A stretch of DNA of 64,000 bases from Kallotenue papyrolyticum (GCF_000526415.1 NZ_JAGA01000002.1:186001-250000); one strand, 5' to 3'. Counted from the first letter of the stretch, positions 44,530 through 54,011 are shown. Program-made: numbers and translations. Notes: generated from the letters alone by a model not told the origin.

Positions 44530-45899
44530 CGCGGGCGCACGGCAGCGCTGGGCACGTAGGCATCCTGCTGCGCCCACACGATGCGTCCCAGCGGTAGGAG
44601 CGTCACCGCGGCGGCATCCGTCGCCGCGGGCGATCGTTGCAGCACGGCGCGCTCGAAGAGCTGACGGATCACAGGCCGGCCCGCAGCATCCAGGTCCGGC
44701 GCTTCGGGCGCCAGCGGCAGGCCGAAGATCGGCAGACCACCGTTGATCTGCCAGAAGGCGGCAAAGGGCGCGCTCACGGACTGGCCCGTTTCGGGGAAGA
44801 AACGCGCGCCTGCGACCGGCGCGGCGGGCGGCGCGGCCAACGCGCCAAACAGCTCGCGGCCCAGGGGACGCACCTCGACCACCCGCGTGCTGGCGCTGCG
44901 CGCGGGCTGGTAGGCCAGTTCGGCGCGCTCGAACAGTTGCCGTACTTCGCCATCTGCCTGCCGCTGCGGCGGCGCGAGCGGCGCGCCGAAGAGGCGCATT
45001 CCGCCCCAGGCGCGCCAGGCACGCCAGATGATCGCATCGACCGGCAGGCCGTTGACCTGCTGGTCCTGCGGCGCGGGCAGCAGCTCCGCATGGGCCAGCA
45101 CCGCGCGCACACCGGCCAGATTCTGCTCGAACTCCGGCTGATCGCCGCTGACTAGCTCCGGCGTGACGGCGGCAATACCCAGGCCGCCGGCCCAGTCGTG
45201 CATGCCGCCGGTAATCGCATAGCGATCCCACTTGGGCAGATAGGCATAGCCGGCGGCCTCGGCATACAAGCGCGCCAGCGCCTGTGATGGCGCATGCTCA
45301 CAGGCTGGAAAGACCACGCCGGCGTTGGAGTGGAACAGGATCACCGCCCAGGCATCCAGCAGAAAATCGCGGATCAGCCGCGCCTCAACCTCCGACTCGC
45401 TGTAGGGCCCGCCGATGTCGCCGACGATGCCGCGCGCGCCCTCGGCGCGTTGGCGCCAGTCGTTCTCCGGACAGCGGTCGGCGCTGGTGTCCATGTTGCG
45501 GTTGAGATCGACGATGTTGGCGTTCTGACGGCGTTGCAGCGCGTAGCCGTCGGGGTTGAGCAGCGGCACGATGTAGAGGCTGATCTCCGGTGGCACTTCC
45601 CACGGGCGGGCGCGGAAGTGCTCGATCAACAGTTGCGCGAGCTGGTAGGTGTTGCGCTCCGGCCAGCCGTGCGTCGCGCCGACCAGCACCAACTTGCGCG
45701 GACCTACGCCGATGCGCACCGCGGTGATGGGCCGGCCCTGCGTCGAAGCGCCCAACGTCAGATCGACCACCGGCGGCGGCGCGGGCTGCGCCCGTGCCGA
45801 CAGACCCAGGATCGACCAGCTCAGCAGCAGGCCCACCAGCAGGCGTAGGCCGCTCCAGATACCCATGTGCAGGCGATACTTCATCAACAAGCGCCTCAT
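44526..45899 (-). CDS. secreted M14-type zinc carboxypeptidase with two C-terminal repeats
   Basis: The 457-residue protein has a signal peptide (hydrophobic residues 15-32, cleavage near ARAQP). The peptidase domain shows GATHGWPERNTYQLA (H-x3-E zinc ligands), LLNPDGYALQRRQNANIVDLNRNMD, ILFHSNAG and the catalytic Glu in TPELVSGDQPEF. The H-x3-E spacing differs from the H-x2-E of classic M14 enzymes. Two repeats of about 55 residues follow, each with GG.P.FG.PLAP...RQLFERA, a module common at the C-termini of secreted Chloroflexota proteins. ATG 45899 overlaps the nuclease stop (ATGA). Confidence 0.85.
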   Translation of the reverse strand: MRRLLMKYRLHMGIWSGLRLLVGLLLSWSILGLSARAQPAPPPVVDLTLGASTQGRPITAVRIGVGPRKLVLVGATHGWPERNTYQLAQLLIEHFRARPWEVPPEISLYIVPLLNPDGYALQRRQNANIVDLNRNMDTSADRCPENDWRQRAEGARGIVGDIGGPYSESEVEARLIRDFLLDAWAVILFHSNAGVVFPACEHAPSQALARLYAEAAGYAYLPKWDRYAITGGMHDWAGGLGIAAVTPELVSGDQPEFEQNLAGVRAVLAHAELLPAPQDQQVNGLPVDAIIWRAWRAWGGMRLFGAPLAPPQRQADGEVRQLFERAELAYQPARSASTRVVEVRPLGRELFGALAAPPAAPVAGARFFPETGQSVSAPFAAFWQINGGLPIFGLPLAPEAPDLDAAGRPVIRQLFERAVLQRSPAATDAAAVTLLPLGRIVWAQQDAYVPSAAVRPR

Positions 45900-48814
45900 C
45901 AGCGCGGATCGGGACAGATTGCGCGAAATGGGCAACGCGCGCAGGTCTGCTGCCCATCGCGCGGATCGGGCTGCCAGACATCGGCACGCATGGCCTCCAC
46001 CGCGCGGCGCGCCCACGTTTCGATCATGGCTAACTGACGACGACAGAGCAGCGCCACGCGCCCTTGCGGAGCAGCGCGCGCAGAGCAAGCCGCACAATTG
46101 TCACCGTGATCGATGATCTCGACGCGGCGCACACCCGTGGCGCTCGGTCGTCCCGCCTCATTATATAGAGCCAGCGGGTAGATCAACGTAACGCTGCGCA
46201 CGCGCGAGGACGGCAGCGCCAAATCGACGGCGGCACCCTGCTCCAAGGCCAGCGCGTAGAGCGGCAACTGCAGGTCGCCCGGACGCCAGCGTGCCGGGTC
46301 TGCCTGCGCCGGCGGCAGCCACTCGCCCAGGAGTGCACGCAGTGACGGACTCTGACTGCCCAGTTTGTAATCGATGATGTGCAGCCCGTGGACATCGGCG
46401 TCGATGCGATCCAGGCGCGCCCGCAGCAGGCTATCGCTGTGCGGCAGCGCCCAGCGCAGCTCGAGCTCGCCGGCGATGAACGCCGCGCCATCGCTGCGTT
46501 CGCGCTCGAAGCGCGCCAGATTGAGCACAGCCTGCTCGGCCAGGCGGCGGAAGACGCGCGCGCGCAGCGGCGTGCCCCAGAAGCGCAGGTCATCGTCCCA
46601 GCACTCGTCCAGCAGCGCCAACGCACGGCGGTCGTCGATCGGCGCGCCGCGCGCTACGCGCAGCAGGTGGTGCAACGCGGCATGCACGATCTGCCCCAGC
46701 GCCTGCCGCGGCGCGGAGACAACATCGTCCAGTCGCAGGCGACGCGCATAGAAACAGCGCCGCGGGCAGGCAAACCAGTCCTCGATCTGCGAGGGCGTCA
46801 CCACAAAGGGCGACTCAGGCGCGCGCGCTCCTTCGCAGCGCAACGGCGCGCCCGGCTGGAGCAGCGGCACGCCGCGGCGCGTCACGGGCTGCGCTGCCGT
46901 TGCGCAGGCCAGGCCGGCTTGGTCGGCCGCGGCAGTCAGTGAACCGGAGCGATCCGGCGTCAGCCCCAGGTAGGCGGCCAGCAACGGCGAGGGCAGGCGC
47001 CGCGCGCCCTCGCGGTTGGCGCGGCTGTAGGAGAGGTGTGCCGCGACGCGCGCGCGACCCACGGCGCGTTGCAGCGCGCGCAGACCGCGCAGCCAGGTGG
47101 CAGCGCGATCCTCAAGCTGCGGCGGTACAAAGCCGGGCAGCTCGCGGCAGGCCGCGACCAGCGCGGCTTCGTCGATCAGCGGTAAGGCTATGGGTGGCGG
47201 CGGCAGCGCGCCCTCGTGCAGGCCGGTGATGAAGACGTGCCGCGCGGCGCGCCCACCCAGCTCCGCAGGCGACCAGAGCTGAACCGCGCCGGCCAGCGGC
47301 GGGCTTTCGGGCTCGACCAGCGCCTGCGCCGCGCCGAAGACCTCCACCGCATCGGCGGGGGTGAAGGGCAGGCCTAAGCGCTGACGTAGCCGCTCAGTCT
47401 GCTCCAGAAAGCCGATCAGGCGCGCCCACAGACGGCGGTCGATCTGCGCCTCCGCAGCGGACAGGGCAGCATCGGTCTGCTGCCAGGCGTGCGCGGCCAG
47501 CTCCGTCGCCTCCAGCCAGCGGCTGAGGCGCGCGCTGGGCGGCAGCGCCGAGGCGCGCGCCGCGCCGGTTGCCTGGCGGATCAGTGCAAGACGTGCCTGC
47601 CCGGCTGCGGAGAGACCTGCCGGCAGAGGCGTGTCTGGCTCCAGCGGCGCGGCGCGCGCCAGACGCACCTCCTCGGCCAGCAGACGCGCATCGGCGGGCG
47701 GCAGCCCCAGCGCCGGATGGCGCAACAATGCCTGCTGTTCCGTTGCGCTCAGCGGTTGCGCGGCGATCAGCTTGAGCCCGGCCAGGGCCAGAGGTGCCAG
47801 CGCCAGGGTGTACCCGTCGCGCTGCGCCATGCCCGCCAGCGGCACACCCACGCGCGCGGCGCAGCGCCGCAGCAGGACCGGCAGCTCGCTATCGAAGGCG
47901 ATGATGGCGCAGGCTGCCGGATCGTCCTGCGCGGCGATCGCGGCAATGATCGCCTCCGCCTCATCCTCGGGCGTGGGATACTCGCCCAGACCGAGGCGCG
48001 GTGCAGCACTGGAGGTGGTCGCGTCGTGTTCGAGCACACAGCCATGCTGTGCCAGCCAGGCGGCCAGGAAGCGCTCCGCAGCCAGCGCGCTCTGCGCATC
48101 CGGCGGCCCGCAGGCCGTAGCGATGACCTCGGTCTGCGGGCCGATCAGCGCGCTGACAAACAGCAGTTCGGCGGGATCGAACAGATCGAGATCGTCGAGC
48201 AACAGCAGGCGCGGCGGTTGGAGGGGTCGCCGGCGCAGTGCATCGCGAGCGCGATTGACGATCTCGGCAAAGCCCACCACGCCATAGGTATAGCACAGCT
48301 CCAGGTAGCCGCGGTAGGCATGCCAGAGTTCGGCCAGACCGGGATCGGCCGTCGGCAGCAGCGGCGGCACCTGCCCAGGATCGGCGCTGCCGGCCCAGGT
48401 GCTGAACAGATCGAAGAGCCGCGCCACCCAGTCGAGCGCGCCAGGCTGGTCACTTCGCGCGTGCCACAGCGACGCGCGCTCGGCGGCGACGGCGGCCCAG
48501 GCCCGCCGGATCAGCAATCGCCGATCGATGCCGGACAAGACCTCGTCTTCCTGCCAGTCAGGCGGCAGCGCGGCGGCTGGCGGATCACCAGCCAACAGAC
48601 TCAGCGCCCGCCGCCGCAGCGTCGTGACAGGCACGTCGGCATTAAGCGCCGCGCGCAGGCGATCGCGCAGACCGGCGGCGGCGGACGCGTGAACAGTTAG
48701 CGCCAGCATGCATCGCACGGGCACGCCCGCGGCCTGCGCCTGGCGCGCGGCGCGGATCAGGTGCTCGGTCTTGCCACAGCCATGCGCGGCGCAGATCAGG
48801 CGGCGATGCGGCAT
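45899..48814 (-). CDS. AddB-like UvrD-fold helicase with PD-(D/E)XK nuclease
   Basis: The 971-residue protein starts MPHRRLICAAHGCGKTEH, with a Walker A loop AAHGCGKT. A C-terminal nuclease region runs from about residue 740, with CPRRCFYARRL, the catalytic IDYKLGS and the end CARCPFRAICPDPR. The four cysteines match the 4Fe-4S staple of AddB/Dna2-type nucleases. AddAB processes double-strand breaks for recombination. The partner AddA is not adjacent, so this may be a stand-alone AddB-like enzyme. ATG 48814 is chosen because family sequence begins there and the frame upstream would run into a divergent gene. Confidence 0.82.
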   Translation of the reverse strand: MPHRRLICAAHGCGKTEHLIRAARQAQAAGVPVRCMLALTVHASAAAGLRDRLRAALNADVPVTTLRRRALSLLAGDPPAAALPPDWQEDEVLSGIDRRLLIRRAWAAVAAERASLWHARSDQPGALDWVARLFDLFSTWAGSADPGQVPPLLPTADPGLAELWHAYRGYLELCYTYGVVGFAEIVNRARDALRRRPLQPPRLLLLDDLDLFDPAELLFVSALIGPQTEVIATACGPPDAQSALAAERFLAAWLAQHGCVLEHDATTSSAAPRLGLGEYPTPEDEAEAIIAAIAAQDDPAACAIIAFDSELPVLLRRCAARVGVPLAGMAQRDGYTLALAPLALAGLKLIAAQPLSATEQQALLRHPALGLPPADARLLAEEVRLARAAPLEPDTPLPAGLSAAGQARLALIRQATGAARASALPPSARLSRWLEATELAAHAWQQTDAALSAAEAQIDRRLWARLIGFLEQTERLRQRLGLPFTPADAVEVFGAAQALVEPESPPLAGAVQLWSPAELGGRAARHVFITGLHEGALPPPPIALPLIDEAALVAACRELPGFVPPQLEDRAATWLRGLRALQRAVGRARVAAHLSYSRANREGARRLPSPLLAAYLGLTPDRSGSLTAAADQAGLACATAAQPVTRRGVPLLQPGAPLRCEGARAPESPFVVTPSQIEDWFACPRRCFYARRLRLDDVVSAPRQALGQIVHAALHHLLRVARGAPIDDRRALALLDECWDDDLRFWGTPLRARVFRRLAEQAVLNLARFERERSDGAAFIAGELELRWALPHSDSLLRARLDRIDADVHGLHIIDYKLGSQSPSLRALLGEWLPPAQADPARWRPGDLQLPLYALALEQGAAVDLALPSSRVRSVTLIYPLALYNEAGRPSATGVRRVEIIDHGDNCAACSARAAPQGRVALLCRRQLAMIETWARRAVEAMRADVWQPDPRDGQQTCARCPFRAICPDPR

Positions 48815-48924
48815 GGCGTCAACTTTAACGCAAACACCCTCCGTGCGCAACGGCGCGCCACCATCCGGCGCGGCATGCTCCTTGCCGTACGCCCCTCGAC
48901 CAGGTACGCCAACAGGAGGCAAGC

Positions 48925-49473
48925 ATGGAGCAATATCCCTCGCCGGGAGAAGAGCCACAGCTCGTCCTGGCCATCTTCGACAGCGTTGGCCAGGCAGAAA
49001 CGGCGCTGCGCGCGCTGCAGGAGGCGGGTTTTACCCGCGAAGATCTGTCGGTGTTAACACGCCACACCGATGTCGAGCTCACACCGGAGCAAGCGGTCGC
49101 CCTGGAGCGCGATGCGCAAGCGACCAGCACGGCGGTGGCCGTAGGTAGCACGCTGGGCGGACTGGCCGGGCTGCTGGGCGGGTTGGCGTTGTTCGCGATC
49201 CCCGGTATCGGCGCGCTGGCCGGCGCGGGCGTGCTGGCTACCACCTTTGGCGGCGCGGCCCTGGGCGCGGCTGCCGGCGAACGCGCGGCGCACGTTCACG
49301 AGCTTGGGTTGCCCGAGCAGCGTTCGGCGCGCTACGGCCAGGCGCTGGAGCGCGGCGAGGTGCTGGTGGCGGTCACGGCCCGGGACGGTAGCCAGGCGCG
49401 GCGCGCGCGCGAGCTCTTGGGACAGCACGCGCCGCTCGAACTGGACGTGCACCCACTGCACAGCATGAGCTGA
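48925..49473 (+). CDS. glycine-zipper protein with general-stress 17M-like N-terminus
   Basis: The 182-residue protein begins with a beta-alpha region, LVLAIFDSVGQAETALRALQ, and TREDLSVLTRH, as in proteins resembling YflT/GsiB-17M-type stress domains. Then comes a Gly/Ala-rich double hydrophobic hairpin (residues 72-115, GSTLGGLAGLLGGLALF). The last part repeats the N-terminal fold (ERGEVLVAVTARDGSQARRARELL). The middle may insert in or pack against the membrane. AGGAGG precedes the ATG. It is divergent from the nuclease gene. Role is unknown. Confidence 0.75.
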   Translation: MEQYPSPGEEPQLVLAIFDSVGQAETALRALQEAGFTREDLSVLTRHTDVELTPEQAVALERDAQATSTAVAVGSTLGGLAGLLGGLALFAIPGIGALAGAGVLATTFGGAALGAAAGERAAHVHELGLPEQRSARYGQALERGEVLVAVTARDGSQARRARELLGQHAPLELDVHPLHSMS

Positions 49474-49497
49474 GCAGCGCCGTCGGGCGGCCCCCAG

Positions 49498-50685
49498 CTA
49501 CCACACCCGGCAGATCAACCCTTTCAAATATTCCGACTCGGGAAAGGTCAGCAGCACGGGATGATCGGGCGCCTGCGTCAGCCGCTCCAGAATCTGCACG
49601 TCACGCTGCGCATCGACGGCTGCGCCCCAGACGATCTTCTGGAACAGATCGGCGGAGAGCAGGCCGGAACAGCTGAAGGTCGCCAGGATGCCGCCGGGCC
49701 GTAGCAGCTGCATTGCCAGCAGGTTGATGTCCTTGTAGCCACGACTGGCACGTTCGATCTGGGCGCGGTTGTGCACAAATTTCGGCGGATCGAGGATGAT
49801 CACATCGAAGCTGCGGCCCTCGGCGCGCAGTCGGCGCAGCTCGTTGAAGACGTTGCCGGCCACGTGTTCGACCGGCGTGGTGATCACGTTGCGCCGCAGA
49901 TTTTCGGCGGCCATTGCCAAGGCCTCAGGCGAGCTATCGATGGCCAGAATGCGCGCCGCGCCCGCGACTGCCGCAGCGATCTCAAAGCCGCCGGTATAGG
50001 AGAAGCACGATAGCACCTCGGCACCGCGACAGTAGGCCGCGACGCGCCGGCGATTCTCGCGCTGATCGAGATAGGCGCCGGTTTTGTGACCACCGGTGAG
50101 ATCCACCAGCAAGCGCTGGCCGTGTTCCAGGATCTCGATCGGACCGTCGGGCAGCGTGCCCCACAACAGGCGATCGACGCGCTCCAGGCCCTCGCGCGCG
50201 CGCATCTCGGCATCGCTGCGCTCGTAGATCCCACGCGGCTGAAGCTGGTCCACCAGCGCCTCGACGAGCGCCTGCGCGCGCAGCGCCGCGCCCACGGTGG
50301 AAAGCTGGACCACGATCCAGTCGCCGTAGCGGTCGGCGATCACGCCCGGCAGGCTATCGGCTTCGGAAAAGATCAGGCGATAGGCGGTGGTTTGCGGGTC
50401 ATCCAGCAGCGCGCGTCGTCCGGCCAGGGCACGGCGCACACGCCGCGCGATCAGCTCCGCGTCGATCGCCTCGGCAGGGTCCCAGCTCCACAACCGCACC
50501 CGGATCTGCGAGTGGCCGCTCCAGGTGCCGCGCGCCAACCAGGCGCCATCGCTGGCATGCACATCCACCGCCGCGCCATCGCGCGGATCGCCATCCACAC
50601 GCGCGATGGCGCCCGCGAAGATCCAGGGATGACGGTTGAGCACCGAGCGCTCGCGTCCGGGTTGGAGAACAACAACGCCGCTCAC
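49498..50685 (-). CDS. class I SAM-dependent rRNA methyltransferase, RlmI/RlmK-C family
   Basis: The 395-residue protein starts with a PUA domain (LQPGRERSVLNRHPWIFAGAI), continues with a central domain (ERSDAEMRAREGL), and ends in a Rossmann methyltransferase. The latter has VLSCFSYTGGFEIAAA (motif I), DSSPEALAMA (motif II) and the catalytic VIILDPPKFV. RlmI makes m5C1962 in 23S rRNA, and the family is consistent with that. GTG at 50685 gives the conserved start; the frame beyond it is the shadow of the next gene. It is divergent from the small winged-helix gene. Confidence 0.92.
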   Translation of the reverse strand: MSGVVVLQPGRERSVLNRHPWIFAGAIARVDGDPRDGAAVDVHASDGAWLARGTWSGHSQIRVRLWSWDPAEAIDAELIARRVRRALAGRRALLDDPQTTAYRLIFSEADSLPGVIADRYGDWIVVQLSTVGAALRAQALVEALVDQLQPRGIYERSDAEMRAREGLERVDRLLWGTLPDGPIEILEHGQRLLVDLTGGHKTGAYLDQRENRRRVAAYCRGAEVLSCFSYTGGFEIAAAVAGAARILAIDSSPEALAMAAENLRRNVITTPVEHVAGNVFNELRRLRAEGRSFDVIILDPPKFVHNRAQIERASRGYKDINLLAMQLLRPGGILATFSCSGLLSADLFQKIVWGAAVDAQRDVQILERLTQAPDHPVLLTFPESEYLKGLICRVW

Positions 50686-50787
50686 AGATGCGTGCCTTTC
50701 GACGCTGAATGTAGCATGGCCGGCGGGCGCGGTCAAGCTCTGGCACAGCCCCTGCAGGAGGAGCCCACAAAGCCAGGAGGTGGTGCG

Positions 50788-51021
50788 ATGGTCAGTGCGG
50801 GACAGGCAAGCGAGCCCCTGGAGGCGACGGCGCGCCGCATCCTCGACGAGCTGTGCCGACACCCCAACCAGCGCTTCAGTGTCGAACAGATCGCCCAGCT
50901 CGTAGGATGCAGCGAGGCAGACGCGGCCATCCAGCTCGAAGCGCTCGCCTACCGTGGCGAGATCGAAAAAGAGCGCGACGCGGGCGGCCACAAGGTGTAC
51001 TACCGCCCGCGCAAGACCTAG
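50788..51021 (+). CDS. small winged-helix-like protein
   Basis: The 77-residue protein consists of a single winged-helix-type unit: helices in TARRILDELCRHPNQRFSVEQIAQLVGCSE, then AYRGEIEKERDAGGHKVYYR as recognition helix and wing. It could bind DNA or RNA, or act as a regulator. A strong CAGGAGG lies 7 bases before the ATG. The gene is divergent from the methyltransferase, overlaps the next minus-strand gene's end by four bases and has no paired partner. Confidence 0.75.
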   Translation: MVSAGQASEPLEATARRILDELCRHPNQRFSVEQIAQLVGCSEADAAIQLEALAYRGEIEKERDAGGHKVYYRPRKT

Positions 51022-51440
51022 GTTGCCGTATCGCTGCGGCGCCGCCGCCGGGGCGGTGGCGTTGCGTCCGACGCCGGGGCCTGATCGGCTGTGGCAGCCT
51101 TGGAGCGGCGCGTGCGCCGCGGGGATGGCGGGGTGGCGGCTGGCTCGGCCGGCGCTGCGGCGGCCGTGGTCTCCGGCACCGGCGGCGCGGGTGTGGCCGT
51201 TGCCGCAGCCTGACGTTGCTCGCGGACGGCCAGTTCGGCCTCGATCTCGGCCAGTTGCGCGCTGATCGCCAGCAGCTCGCGCTCCAGGCCGTAGGCCGTC
51301 GAGCCGGAGCGAAAGCCCCGCTGGCGTCCGCCGCGCTGGCTCAAGGCCGAGGCATGGCGTTGCTGCATCACGTGCCGCAGATTGAGCAGCCGCAGCCGCT
51401 CCTTGCGCAACTGGTCATCGGTCGCCGTACGGTAGTTCAT
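51018..51440 (-). CDS. coiled-coil protein with disordered basic tail, unknown function
   Basis: The 140-residue protein has a helical N-terminus (residues 5-75, with LERELLAISAQLAEIEAELA as a likely coiled coil). The C-terminal half is dominated by Ala, Pro and Thr with basic clusters (PRRTRRSK and PPRRRRRSD). Such tails often bind nucleic acid, but no family is recognised. The start ATG has a GGAGG (GGAGGGGGC on the minus strand) immediately upstream. Confidence 0.6.
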   Translation of the reverse strand: MNYRTATDDQLRKERLRLLNLRHVMQQRHASALSQRGGRQRGFRSGSTAYGLERELLAISAQLAEIEAELAVREQRQAAATATPAPPVPETTAAAAPAEPAATPPSPRRTRRSKAATADQAPASDATPPPRRRRRSDTAT

Positions 51441-51489
51441 GCCCCCTCCAATACGCCCCAGGACGGCGCGTGCAGTTCTGAGCGTGCTG

Positions 51490-52833
51490 CTAGCCGCGAA
51501 TCACGGCCAGCACTTCGTCGCGCTTCTGCTCCATGTGCTCGCGGCTGCGGATCGACTCAAGGTTGAGCCGCAGCAATGGCTCGGTGTTGGAGGCGCGCAC
51601 GTTGAAGTGCCAGTCGTCGTACGACACCGAGAGGCCGTCGATCTTTTCGATACGGCCATCGTGGTAGCGCTGCTCCAGCTCGCGCAGCTTGGCCTGCGCA
51701 TCGGCGACGGTGGAGTTGATCTCGCCCGACACGAAATATTTGTTTTCGAGCGGCGCGAGCAGCTCGCTCAGCTTCCGGCCGCTGGTCGAGAGCAGCTCCA
51801 ACACCAGCAGCGAGGGGATCATACCCGAGTCGGCGAAGTTGAAAGCGCGGAAGTAGTAGTGCCCCGACACCTCGCCGGCGAAGACCACGTTCTCGTTGGC
51901 CATGCGTGTTTTGATAAAGGCATGGCCGACGCGCTCCACCAGCGGTGTGCCGCCGGCAGCCCGCACCAGATCGGGTACAGCCCAAGACGCGCGCACGTCA
52001 TAGACGATCTTCTCGCCCGGATGCTTGCGCAGGATGTACTGCGCCAGCAGCGCGGTCATAAAGTCGCCGGGCACGAACTGACCGCGATCGTCGATCACAA
52101 AGAAGCGGTCGCCGTCGCCGTCGAAGGCAAAGCCCACATCGGCGCCTTCCTGTGGCACGCGCGCCTGGAGCTCGGCGCGATTTTCGGGCTGGAGCGGATC
52201 GAGGCCGTGGTTGGGCAGCGTGCCGTCCGGCTCGAAGTACATCGGCGTGAGCTGCACCGGCAGGCGGCTGTAGAGCCGCGCCAGCGCCGGCCCGACCATG
52301 CCGTTGCCGGTGTCGGCGATGACCTTGAGCGGCTTGATCGCATTGACATCGATCAGCCCTAGCAGCGACTGGACAAATTCGTCCAGCAGATCGACCTCGC
52401 GGATCGTGCCCTTGCGCGGCGGCGCCGGAAAGTCCTCGCGCTCGACCAGACGGCGCAAATCCTGAATGCCCTGATCGCCGCTGAGCAGGTAGGGCATGCG
52501 CCGCACCATTTTGAAGCCGTTGTACTGCTTGGGATTGTGCGAGGCCGTGACCATCATGCCGGGCTTGCCGAACTTGGCGCAGGCGTAGTAGTACTGATCG
52601 GTACTGACCATGCCGATGTTGATCACGTCGGCGCCCTGGTCGGTGATGCCGCGCGTCACCGCCTCGAAGAGCGCCGGCCCCGAGGTGCGCATGTCGCGCC
52701 CGACGATCACCGTGTCGGCTTCGAGAAAGGTGACGAAGGCGCGGCCGATCAGGTAGGCCACCGCTTCGTTGAGCTCGGTGGGGTAGATGCCGCGGATGTC
52801 ATAGGCCTTAAAAATGCCGGGATTGACCTGCAT
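51490..52833 (-). CDS. phosphomannomutase/phosphoglucomutase
   Basis: The 447-residue alpha-D-phosphohexomutase starts MQVNPGIFKAYDIRGIYPTE. The active-site phosphoserine loop is MVTASHNPKQYNG, and the metal loop is FDGDGDRFF. The C-terminal phosphate site is VRASNTEPLLRLNLE. It interconverts the 1- and 6-phosphates of mannose or glucose for nucleotide-sugar synthesis. AGGAG lies 6 bases before the ATG at 52833; the in-frame upstream extension is rejected. It may feed the glycosyltransferases elsewhere in the window. Confidence 0.95.
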   Translation of the reverse strand: MQVNPGIFKAYDIRGIYPTELNEAVAYLIGRAFVTFLEADTVIVGRDMRTSGPALFEAVTRGITDQGADVINIGMVSTDQYYYACAKFGKPGMMVTASHNPKQYNGFKMVRRMPYLLSGDQGIQDLRRLVEREDFPAPPRKGTIREVDLLDEFVQSLLGLIDVNAIKPLKVIADTGNGMVGPALARLYSRLPVQLTPMYFEPDGTLPNHGLDPLQPENRAELQARVPQEGADVGFAFDGDGDRFFVIDDRGQFVPGDFMTALLAQYILRKHPGEKIVYDVRASWAVPDLVRAAGGTPLVERVGHAFIKTRMANENVVFAGEVSGHYYFRAFNFADSGMIPSLLVLELLSTSGRKLSELLAPLENKYFVSGEINSTVADAQAKLRELEQRYHDGRIEKIDGLSVSYDDWHFNVRASNTEPLLRLNLESIRSREHMEQKRDEVLAVIRG

Positions 52834-52929
52834 AGGCAACTCCTGTGCGTCATGCGCGCCGGCGGCACCGGGCCGCCACGTCGGTTCTATCATAGCATGA
52901 GACAGTGCGCCAGAGCATGCACGGCTGCA

Positions 52930-53889
52930 TCAGGGCTGACAGCCGTTGCCAAGGAGTTGACGAAGCTGTTCGATGCTACGAGCTCCATCGGCGAGCGGCT
53001 GGAGCTGAGCCTGTTCGATACGCCACCCTAGCTGATCGAAGGGCGGCAGATTGGAGCGACGCAGCGTATAGACTCCGCACAGCACCTGCTGCATGCCATC
53101 CGTGCGCGTGATGAGCACGGCTGCCGGCACGCCCGCGTAGAGTGAGCCCGCCGCGCCCTCGAGCCGCACCTGGCCGAATACCGGCGTAACCGTGTCAATC
53201 TCAGCCTGCTCCGCAACAAAATCGGCGAACTCCTGGCCCGTGGCATGCCCCAGATCGGCCCAGAAGGTGTAGGCCTGTGCGTAGCGCCGCTGCCCGAGGA
53301 GGGTGTTGTAGGCCGGCATCACTGCCGCCGGCTGCTGCAACTCCGGCGGCACGACCGACAGTGCCACGGGTGTGATGCGCGCTTCACGCAGCCGCAGCGC
53401 GCCGGAGGCATCGCCCGCCACCAACCATTCGCCGGCATAGTTCTGCGTGATCTGCGACGCGTTGGCGGTGGCACCGTTGTCGATCGCCACCAGCGCGACC
53501 GGCACACGCACACCGGCGGCGGTGGCCTGCGGTGTGTCACTGATCAGCACGCGCAGCTCGGCGGTAGCGACATAGCCCTGCCGAAACTGCTCGAAGGACT
53601 GGCCGCTAGCCGCGCCGGCGTCGGCCCAGAGCGCGTAGGCGTCGCGGTAGCGCCCGGCGCGGATCGCGCCGTAGTAGTCTAGCACGGTCTGTACAGCGTT
53701 CAGCACCAGCGTTGTGTCTGCCGATCGACCGGCGAGCGGTGTTGGGGTCGCAGCGCCCGGTGACGGCGCCATCGGCGGCGTTGCGGGCGCGATCGATGGT
53801 GTGGTCGTCACCGGCGCGGGCCGCGGACCGGCGCAGGCCACCAGCAACCCCAGACCGACAAGCAGCGACCTATATAGTGGATGAGACAT
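52930..53889 (-). CDS. lipoprotein with two tandem related domains, function unknown
   Basis: The 319-residue protein has a lipobox LLVAC near residue 19, so it should be lipid-anchored on the outer membrane face. A Pro/Thr/Ala-rich linker (about residues 22-58) precedes two related domains. Domain one has YYGAIRAGRYRDAYALWADAG and domain two has YNTLLGQRRYAQAYTFWADLG, both followed by G..F..F. The repeat suggests an NTF2/SnoaL-like or DUF4878-like fold. Ligand is unknown. AGGAG precedes the ATG. The tmRNA gene is divergent from it. Confidence 0.75.
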   Translation of the reverse strand: MSHPLYRSLLVGLGLLVACAGPRPAPVTTTPSIAPATPPMAPSPGAATPTPLAGRSADTTLVLNAVQTVLDYYGAIRAGRYRDAYALWADAGAASGQSFEQFRQGYVATAELRVLISDTPQATAAGVRVPVALVAIDNGATANASQITQNYAGEWLVAGDASGALRLREARITPVALSVVPPELQQPAAVMPAYNTLLGQRRYAQAYTFWADLGHATGQEFADFVAEQAEIDTVTPVFGQVRLEGAAGSLYAGVPAAVLITRTDGMQQVLCGVYTLRRSNLPPFDQLGWRIEQAQLQPLADGARSIEQLRQLLGNGCQP

Positions 53890-53969
53890 GCTCTTACTCC
53901 TAGCTAGCCGCGCACAAGACCGCAGGGCACGTGCGCTACCCACCGATGGGCGCATAGCGCCGCGATCGC

Positions 53970-53998
53970 TTGATTTTGACACGCCGACGCGGTACAAT
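53970..53998 (+). promoter_or_regulatory. ssrA promoter
   Basis: TTGATT (53970-53975) and TACAAT (53993-53998) are separated by exactly 17 bases, and the mature tmRNA start lies 14 bases downstream. An overlapping TTGACA at 53976 would have an 11-base spacer and is not used. Confidence 0.75.
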
Positions 53999-54011
53999 AC
54001 GGACGTCGTAT

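Noticed and set aside
47489-48700. 403-codon + frame opposite the AddB-like gene
   Set aside because: Gln/Arg/Ala-rich shadow sequence with no recognisable start site.
48815-48958. 48-codon extension of the AddB-like protein
   Set aside because: It overlaps the divergent gene at 48925 and lacks conserved sequence; the Walker A begins right after ATG 48814.
53976-53998. TTGACA as the -35 box of ssrA
   Set aside because: Spacer to TACAAT is only 11 bases; TTGATT six bases upstream gives the correct 17.
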